Below, one piece after another: positions 31,592 to 38,758 of a stretch of 38,758 bases of DNA. Location of the stretch: contig JBNGIQ010009531.1 of NCBI GenBank assembly GCA_049999765.1, forward strand, positions 336,702-375,459, in the 5' to 3' direction. Below the pieces are notes generated by a model, which worked only from the letters and a program-made list of their open reading frames with translations, was not told the DNA's origin and did no database searches. Position 1 is the first letter of the stretch. Every line of letters starts with the position of its first letter. The position numbers were made by a program, and so were the translations under genes. This DNA is from Phaeoceros laevis. Its lineage: Eukaryota; Anthocerotophyta; Anthocerotopsida; Notothyladales.

Positions 31592-32578
31592 TCACTTCTT
31601 CATGAGAAGAACAACAGTGTGGGCTGCAATGCTTCGATTCTCCCCCAAGCTGTCAACCTTTTCGTGTGTCTTGGCCTTGATGTTGAGCACGGAAGGATGC
31701 ACATCTAACAACTCTACGAGGTTTGCCAGGATCGCAGGCTTGTGAGGGCTCAGCTTGGGTCTTTGTGCTATGATGGTGGCATCCAGGTTGCCAAACTCGT
31801 AACCTGCTTCATCCATCCGCCGAACCTGAAGAGATGGCACACAGTGTGAGTTACCATTCAGACAGATCCTCACTCCACCAACGCACTGACGAGAGCTCAA
31901 ACTTACAGCTTCCTTGATGAACACAGATGAGGCTGCTCCTTTCCACTTCGGGTCTGTGTCTGGAAATAGCTGTCCAATGTCCGGCAACCCCAGTGCTCCA
32001 AGAATGGCATCCACAATACAGTGCAGCAGAACATCTCCTGCACGTATCAGACCTCAGGCAATTTGAGAAACCTAACAACAATGAGCTGCCCAAAAAGCAG
32101 GCTGCGCGCATGCTTACCATCAGAATGAGCCTCGCACCCCCGGTCATGGGGAATGTTCACTCCTCCGATGATGAGAGGATACCCGGGCTCAAGCCGGTGC
32201 AAGTCGAAGCCATGCCCTACTCTGAAGGGAAGCACCCGCGCCTTCCTGGCAGTGGAAACCTGAGGCTCCACATCTAGAGCCGTGTTCACCGCCTGGCACA
32301 CTACCGGCTGCCGCCATGCTGACTCCTTCCTGCTGACCACTCGACCTGTCCATGCCTTGCGCAAATCTGAGCTGCAAAGGGAACAGAAGGCCACCACACC
32401 CTGAGCTCAGATTCCGCTCCGCCAGTGCCTGCCTGAACTGGATGCGAATTGCCAGAGCGTCGGCTCACCTGAATCCGAGCCGCAGCTGCGTCGCGGCCCG
32501 CGGAGCTGCCGCTTCTCTCGCGGAATGCGACGAGGAGCACTGAAGGTGCTCACTCCCGCAGCGCACTGGTGCAGCCAT
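31592..32578 (-). CDS. ispF: 2-C-methyl-D-erythritol 2,4-cyclodiphosphate synthase, 4 exons, 242 aa
   Basis: Exons 32578-32469, 32371-32118, 32037-31907 and 31825-31592 join in frame. The enzyme cyclises CDP-ME 2-phosphate to MEcPP in the plastid MEP isoprenoid pathway. Residues 1 to about 85 are Ser/Ala/Arg-rich and look like a chloroplast transit peptide. The mature part starts at [11 protein letters not shown], whose Asp-x-His binds the active-site metal. [30 protein letters not shown] and [20 protein letters not shown] are all family signatures. The mature domain of about 157 residues has the normal IspF length. The ATG at 32578 is the only one giving a plausible transit peptide. Confidence 0.95.
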
Positions 32579-33388
32579 GCCCAGCGCGGCCATCACAGCC
32601 CTCGCCTGTACGTCCCGCTAAGGGCGCTACGTCTCCTCTTCACAAATGCCTCACAAAATCCTGGATGCGGGGGCAGCGGCGCGATGCGAAGTTGAAGTGT
32701 GGGCAGGGAACGAACGCCAAGAGCCCTCTTCAGCTGATACCCGGGTCGGAGATGCTGTTCTCACACCAACACCGTGAGGAGTGTGAGGAGTGTTTCTAGC
32801 GGGCTGCGAATTGACGGCTCAACCGATTTGCTCCCCCCCAGTCAACGAGAACGTGGCTGGCTGCTAAACGGCATATAACTTACTAATAAGCGAGTACTAC
32901 AGTGCACATTATCGTCCCCCATTTCCTGGCGGTGCAGCATGCGGCATGTTGCATGCCATGTATGGCAGACATATGCCACAGCAAATGAGCTTGATCCATC
33001 ACATTCCAATTCCAATTCCACATGGCAAATCTGGTTGAGAATTCGTTTCGGCATGTACAGAATATTAAACTAGTACGTATGTAGTCTAAGTCGAGGCTGC
33101 CTTTAGTGCGCTCGATAGCATGTAGATGAAATATGAGACAGGTTTGTATAGCCTACTAGCAAAGCCGAACCAGCAGCTGTGATTTCTCTTTCCTTTCTAG
33201 CATTTGGGAGTTGCCATTAGTTGGATGTCCTCCTCTCCGCCAATGATGCCTGTTCAAGACATAATGGATGTTTCCAGTTGGAAGCGGGCATAAGCATGAT
33301 GCAGCATGAACTTTGTTCCAGCAAGAGAATTACGTTAGCTCAACATGCAGCTTGAACACAAATCTAGTGCGGACTGACAGAACAGCTT
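32579..33388. other. Intergenic, ispF promoter and spacer
   Basis: Presumed ispF promoter next to the 3' flank of the large minus-strand gene. The TTCCAATTCCAATTCC run at about 33005-33020 is a tiny repeat. No gene seen. Confidence 0.5.
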
Positions 33389-36300
33389 CTACAAGGAATT
33401 TGGTCTGACCGCAGTGGTTTGCAATCTCAGTGCCTCAGCTCCAGGTGGTGTGTCTCTCCTGATGGACACAGAGCCTTTGCTGTTGGTTCTGGCATGGGTG
33501 GAGGATACCAACGAGCCCACACGGCTGTCCCTAGCTGGTGGCACCAAGGATCCTACCCGACTGTCCCGAGGGCTGTGAGTTGGAGACCTTCCAAACACCA
33601 CAAATGATGGGGTCCTGTCTGGCAACACGCCACCCTGCATCAGACTTTCTTCATGGATGATAGTCTCCTGATCTGGGAGAGGGGACCTGCTGACTGATAC
33701 CGAGTCCCTTAAGCTTCCCCTCACAGATGACGAGCCTAGTAGTCCGCCCAAGTCGTATGGGTTCGGTGTCATGGCTTCTCCGCCCCTGGAGTCAGTCGTC
33801 TCTGAGCTGCTTTGACGCAAGACTGAGTTACCGGTATCATCTGTCACATACTGTGGGCCTAGCCCTGCAGGGGTCGCAACGATAGGCTGCGTTTTATGTT
33901 GCTCAGCCCAGTTGCGAGCACGCCAAAACCGGAGGCGTTGTTTTAATCGCACCTGCACAACAAGGCAGCTGTCAGAAGGCAGTTGTCCAGGCAAGCATGA
34001 TGACCAGTCCAGGCCCCAAGAATAACATCCATAGCTCTAGTCCCTAGCATGACTGCAGGCAATACTGTACTTACAACTTCTCGTCTGAGCTCTTTGGCGT
34101 CCATTTGAGATGTAGAATCTGATGCTCTGCGCTTTTCATCTTGGCTACTCCTAGCTTTCTTGTTCCTCTACAAAAACAAGTGCGTTACTCCGGCAGCCGC
34201 AAAGACACACAGTACCTTGCGTCTACAGGTTTGCATAATGAAGTCCATGCTACCTCTGTAATCGAAGGATCAGTCTGACAGGACCGATGTTTGCACTGTC
34301 CGCTTTCCAGAAGAATTTTCCACTCCAGGGCACTCCTTTGTGTTGCACCGCTCCTTTTCTTGTCATCCTTAATATACTTCACCTTTGCCTCCTGGCTGGA
34401 TTGGGCTTCGTACAGGGAGCTTACGTTGTCATAGTCAAATATAGTGCTACCTCTAGCTTCCCCTTCAGCTCGTCGTTTCCCAGACCGCTTTCTGCGACTT
34501 TCTTCTTCTTTGTCTTCCCCGTCTGGAGTACCGCTTTCGTCGTGGACACGAGTCTTCTTCCTGGATTTCTTCCTCTTCACCTCTATGTCTGAAAAGTCGG
34601 GTCCCTCCTCGTCAGAAGACTCCTCATGCTCGTCATCCGAGTCTTCAAGCAGTTTGCTAACTGTTTCTGACAAACCGAGCTCCGGTTTTTCGTCATCGTC
34701 AATCCCTGAGCTAATGGGGTACTCCTCCAGGTCTTCTTTTATTGTGGCTTCTGGGGCTGGCGTAGCTTTCACTAGAGACCCCCTAGCGGAAGGGGTCTTC
34801 ACAGTTCCGCCGGCAGGTACAGTTGCCGGTGCAGTGGCTGCTACGGATACAGTTGCAAGTGGGGGTGACGGTGTTGGGTCAGCACCTGCCGCACCGTCTG
34901 CCTGCCCTTCCTGCGAAGCTCGTCGAGAGGTTTTCTTTTTGCTCTCATGGGGTGCAGGAACCGGCTCATCAAGGCCAGAATCTTCGACTTTCGAGGTTTT
35001 CTTCCTACCGATCTTCTTCTTCGCCTCAGCATGTACGTCCTCGTCTGCAGTACTTGGTCCTTTCTCGCTGCTCTTGACAGTTCCTGCGTGTGGATCTGCA
35101 AACACCGAGAACTGTTGGCTAAGCTGTACAATGTTCCTGAGAGAAGGCAGTTCGTCTCGAAAACTTACCGCTTTCCTTCACATCCTTGCGCAGCCTGTGA
35201 TGTCTTTTATCCTGATTTCGATTACACGTCAGCACACTGCCTCCTCCTCAGAAAAGAAAACAGACACCTATGGCCTAAAACAACGAGTTGATGAATTTAC
35301 AAGATGAATCTACGAATACCAGCTTTTCAGCTTCGCCCAGGTTATCCGTTATCTTCCCTCCCAGGATATGATATTCATCTTCCTGGAGCTCAGATATCAG
35401 ATTACCACGTCAGAGCAGAGACGGAATTCAATATTGGGAGATTATTATTTTCAAGTGCTTCCCACTTCAGGAGGCATTTCAACAAGTCACGAGGTCCTCA
35501 CCAGCATGTGCATCCTTCTCAAGAACTCCCGCAATCTAACTTCCTGCATCCAAGATTTAAGGTCAAAGCAACTCAGCTTGGCTAAAGATCTTACACTTCA
35601 CGGATACCAACGCCAAGACTCATTACACCAAGCAACCAGAGGTATCATCGACCTGGTAAGGACAATCACCTCTGCCTCTCCTTCCTTCGTAGCTAGTGTT
35701 GTTGCAGCCATTAGTTCTGCTTGGCGATTTAGTACGTCTTGCTAGCAAACAGCACCGGATCAACCGTGATTACTACATCTGCATCGTGTGGCTCAGCTCA
35801 AAATTCACGTATTCTGCTCCATACTAGTATTCCTGGTGGTTTTTGTGCCATTTGAATTGAATGTGAAGCAGTAGCTAAAGGCCAAGATGATCAGACCTGA
35901 TGCTGCTGTGCGACAAGGTTAGGCAAGCATCTGACTTCTCAAGTGAAGTTGCCAACCAATTACCCTTTCGGAATAGAGACTTCCTAGGCGATTTCGCAGG
36001 TCCTCTTGCGCAAGCTGTAGTGCCATGGCTGGAGAGGATGGCAACCTCCAGTCACCAGCCCCATCACCTTCTCCCCTTTCCATGTCTTTCTGCTTGGACC
36101 TCGGTCCGCCAGCATCAATAAAGTCTTCTTCCTGAGCAATACTTCCTGCCCCGTCGGAGGATGCACATGTTTCAGCTACACTGGCTTGCTGCTAGGAGTT
36201 GAGCAAGTAGGCACCAAGAAGCAGAAAGGTACCCAAATGTTGCAGCCAGCTGTGAATATCTCGTAACCCGTTTGTCTGTTGACTTACATTCATTGAACCA

Positions 36301-37526
36301 GCCTGGGAAGAGGTCAACAGCCTTAGTTTCAGAGCTTGAAGCATTAGAAGCTAAAGCACAAAGATAGGATGGTGGCAAAGCGAGAAACCGAACCCCCGAC
36401 CGTGGGCTTGTGGAAATGCAAAAGTACTGCTACAAACTGGAAGGAATCTTGCACAAAGTTTTGAAAGTGTAGAAAACCTAAAGAAGCCCAGAATGAATCA
36501 TCGCACCAATCGCCTTGCTTGCTTCACATGTTGGCTTGCTGTAGGCTTTTCCTCCTCCTCAAACTCCAACAAGGGACCAGACCCCGGGGCACTCACTTTT
36601 CTTGCTTTGGGAGGTGGAGGCAATGTGCTGTAGGAGCTCTCAATGTCCTCGGTATTCAGTTCATGCAACATACTTGCCCTCAGGCCAAGCCTGTTGGTGG
36701 TCTCTTTCAACCTGCCCATGTAGTCCTCAAGAGCTAACTTGTTTCTTTTCACGGGGTCCTCCATTCGTTGTCTTTCCAAATCCAGGCTAGACACCGTCTC
36801 AATCAGCAACTCGTCATCACTCTCCGCAAATAACGTGTTGATCGGAATGTCGCTGGTGTCACAAGCTTCATCCTTGCCAGGCCCCCGCCGAGGAGTCCTC
36901 AATAGCCTTGGACTCCGAAAACTAGTCCCGTCCAAGGAGGACCGCCTTCTATCCGACAGTTGAGCAGCTTGGAGCACGGACATCCTCCTTGGGATGTGCG
37001 TCAGAGAGGCAACTCTTGGCCTAGGGCTTCTCTCGGTTGCACCTTGACTAGCCCTTCGCATTCCTCGTCCTTCATAGAAATTTGCTTCCGGAGGAAATTC
37101 TCCATCTCCAGAGGTCAAGCTGGCGAGTCTTTTGGCTGTAGACGCCAAGCCTCTCTCGTTGGATTGGTATTTTGGTGAAGCATCCATACATGCCGCAGAT
37201 TTTGCCTTGGGATCGCCATACGATTTTCCAGGACTGGTGGCCTTAAGGAAGGCAATTGTTCCTTTACGATTTGTGTTTACAACACCCGTAAGAGCACTGA
37301 GCAGCATAGCTCCTTGATCCTTGAGACTGGGAGGAGGTCCACTGAACGTCTTTCTTTCACTGCTGTATGGTAGGTCCTGGTGTCAACCGGAAAACAATTC
37401 TTGAGAATCATCTCTGTGAATGCACTCTTGATAGCTCTGCAATGCAGCTAACTCTGCGTATCCGTTTACCTCATTGCGAACACCGAAGAAGGCACTGCCA
37501 CCTGGCCCGAGCACATCTTCTGGCAT
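33389..37526 (-). CDS. Unidentified 934-aa protein, disordered with a central coiled coil, 12 exons
   Basis: Exons: 37526-37470, 37376-36597, 36350-36288, 36188-36068, 36028-35964, 35741-35670, 35543-35502, 35382-35320, 35211-35169, 35095-34254, 34167-34075, 33952-33389. All junctions keep frame. Residues 1-280 are basic and Ser/Arg/Pro-rich (RRMSVLQAAQLSDRRRSSLD), ending in a helical segment before PPPPKARK. Residues about 340-440 look like a coiled coil (LAQEDLRNRLGSLYSER, QAELMAATTLATKEGEAE, LREFLRRMHML). Then comes a long acidic/Lys-rich disordered region (DSDDEHEESSDEEGPDFSD followed by KRKKSRKKT), SGQCKHRSCQTD, a basic helix ELRREVVRLKQRLRFWR, and a Ser-rich tail. I do not recognise the family. 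Composition suggests a cytoskeletal, nuclear or cell-division scaffold. A splice acceptor lies just before the first ATG, so an upstream exon or 5' UTR intron is likely. Confidence 0.75.
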
Positions 37527-38758
37527 CTTGAAGTTCCTCTGAAAAATTTACAAATCTGAAAAGCGGCCCATCTGTTGGTTTGATGGGTCAGATCACGTAA
37601 AATTTATTTTTGCAGCCCACATATTTGACGTAGAAGGTGCAGATGCTTCCGCCAGCAGATCTTGGTGCTTGGCATGATAATTAGGCAACTCCGAGGACTG
37701 CTCAGGCACCATCCCGAGATTGCCAAGAAGCACGGTGTGGCAGCTTGCTGTTTAACAGCTACCTATGCAGTCGAGCAGGAGATTGTGAGACGTGCGAAGC
37801 CGATACCGTCGTGCGTGGTCGCGGTTTTATATAACCCATATAACCCCGTTTAGTCTACTTGTACTGTGAAACCGTGTCATCGTGTCATCTGGAGTCCGGA
37901 CCGTTCTTCAGAAGTTCAGATGATGAGTGTACGTTTTGCTTAGTTTCTTTTCAGCGGATAAAACTAGCAAGTTCAAACTTCCAAAAGAAGAAATAGTTTA
38001 TTTCTGGTGTTTGATTAGGCTAGAAGCCATAGCTATACTGTATCAAAATGAAAGGGCATGAAATAAGGTCATATGCATAGTCTGAATTTTGAAATAAGTT
38101 AAAATGGCTAAGATATTATATTGTGAGATAAGCAAATCATGCTTCAAAGACTCGAGAGTCCCACCATAAATGTTCATAAAAAGATTCTGGCACATATTAT
38201 AATGTATAAATTATTAGATAGCAAGATATATCTCATATATAATGATATAGTGAAGTTATGAAGAATCTGGTATGACCCTTATATAGAAAAGACTTATGTG
38301 CATACATATTATTGTCTAAGATATAGTGTGAGTTCATACTAGATCTAGATTCTAGGTCCATTTTACATAAAATTCAAGATACATATTTTTAAGTTTTAAC
38401 TGACATATCTTGAACTTAATTTTATTTCTTGCGTACCTCGAGGCGGTCCATAAAGGCCCTTTTTTTTAATGTAATTATAAAAACTCTCAAAATAGCATCA
38501 CTACGAAGCTAGTAACTTCAAGCCTTAGTTACATAAACGTGTTTCTTGCGTTTCCACTTAAGAAATGCGTTTCTTGCGTTCTCAGTTTCCACGTTTCGCG
38601 TTTTCAAGTTTCTAGGGCGTTTTTGGAATAATGTCACGAGCTTAATAAAATAACGCGTGCCGCGAATCGACATGGCGAAATAGAAACGCGTTTCGCCCAA
38701 AAAAAGCCATGTGATTTTTCGTCGCGACTTGGGAAGTCGCGCGTGACGAGAAATTTGA
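37527..38758. other. AT-rich intergenic end, with dispersed-repeat piece
   Basis: Presumed promoter of the large gene, then AT-rich sequence with many TATAT runs. At 38452-38490 AAAGGCCC, a T-run and CTCTCAA mirror a motif near 19109-19138 in inverted orientation. From 38530 to 38700, GCGTTTC(TTG) motifs recur on both strands. No gene supported. Confidence 0.5.

Noticed and set aside
34444-35307. 287-codon plus-strand Ser-rich frame
   Set aside because: Antisense shadow of the acidic/Lys-rich exon; runs of Ser come from the complement of Glu and Asp codons.
37377-37469. Coding read-through between exons 1 and 2 of the 934-aa gene
   Set aside because: The frame meets a TGA at the GGTTGACACC site. 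A GT..AG intron that excludes this stop keeps frame and has a normal length.

Overview
The window is nuclear DNA from a land plant, most likely a seedless one such as a bryophyte or lycophyte. It is an assembled scaffold with two N gaps (4975-5074 and 17208-17217). The plant assignment rests on a class III secretory peroxidase, a legume-lectin receptor kinase, plant-style F-box proteins, an IspF enzyme with a transit-peptide-like leader, and a Ty1/copia element primed by initiator-Met tRNA. Most introns are short (about 70-220 bp) with GT..AG ends. Genus cannot be fixed from the sequence alone.

Left part (1-5450). A Ty1/copia retrotransposon on the minus strand enters from the left edge. Its gag-pol frame is uninterrupted for 1,094 codons up to the window edge. 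Three small ORFs lie between its primer binding site and gag. Beyond it is a block of minisatellites: a 39-bp tandem repeat carrying a Pol III B-box-like core, then a second hairpin-bearing repeat.

Middle (5.9-26.6 kb). This is a mosaic of gene duplication and decay. An F-box gene (10365-11459) has a partial upstream copy whose first 58 codons are fused in frame to a LamG/ConA-like domain (6104-6670). A three-exon peroxidase lies between the two. A lectin receptor kinase gene (24140-26563, minus) has a decayed copy at about 12.2-13.4 kb. Between these lie a 12-exon RNA pseudouridine synthase, an intronless GDSL-like gene next to LTR-like sequence, a two-exon gene resembling small phage or bacterial DGYPEG proteins, and a multi-pass membrane protein gene with an apparent frameshift.

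Right part (27.2-37.5 kb). This is dense, ordinary housekeeping sequence: an 11-exon methionyl-tRNA formyltransferase (minus), a divergent 7-exon PP4 regulatory subunit 2 (plus) sharing a promoter of about 230 bp with it, a convergent 4-exon ispF (minus), and a 12-exon gene for a 934-residue protein I do not recognise. The last 1.2 kb is AT-rich and holds no gene I can support.

Exon models were assembled by eye from GT..AG sites, reading-frame continuity and family resemblance. All multi-exon models given with exon coordinates keep frame from start to stop; the membrane-protein locus is the exception. Several genes have organelle roles: ispF (plastid isoprenoids), formyltransferase (organellar initiator tRNA) and possibly the pseudouridine synthase. 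No operon-like logic links the neighbours.
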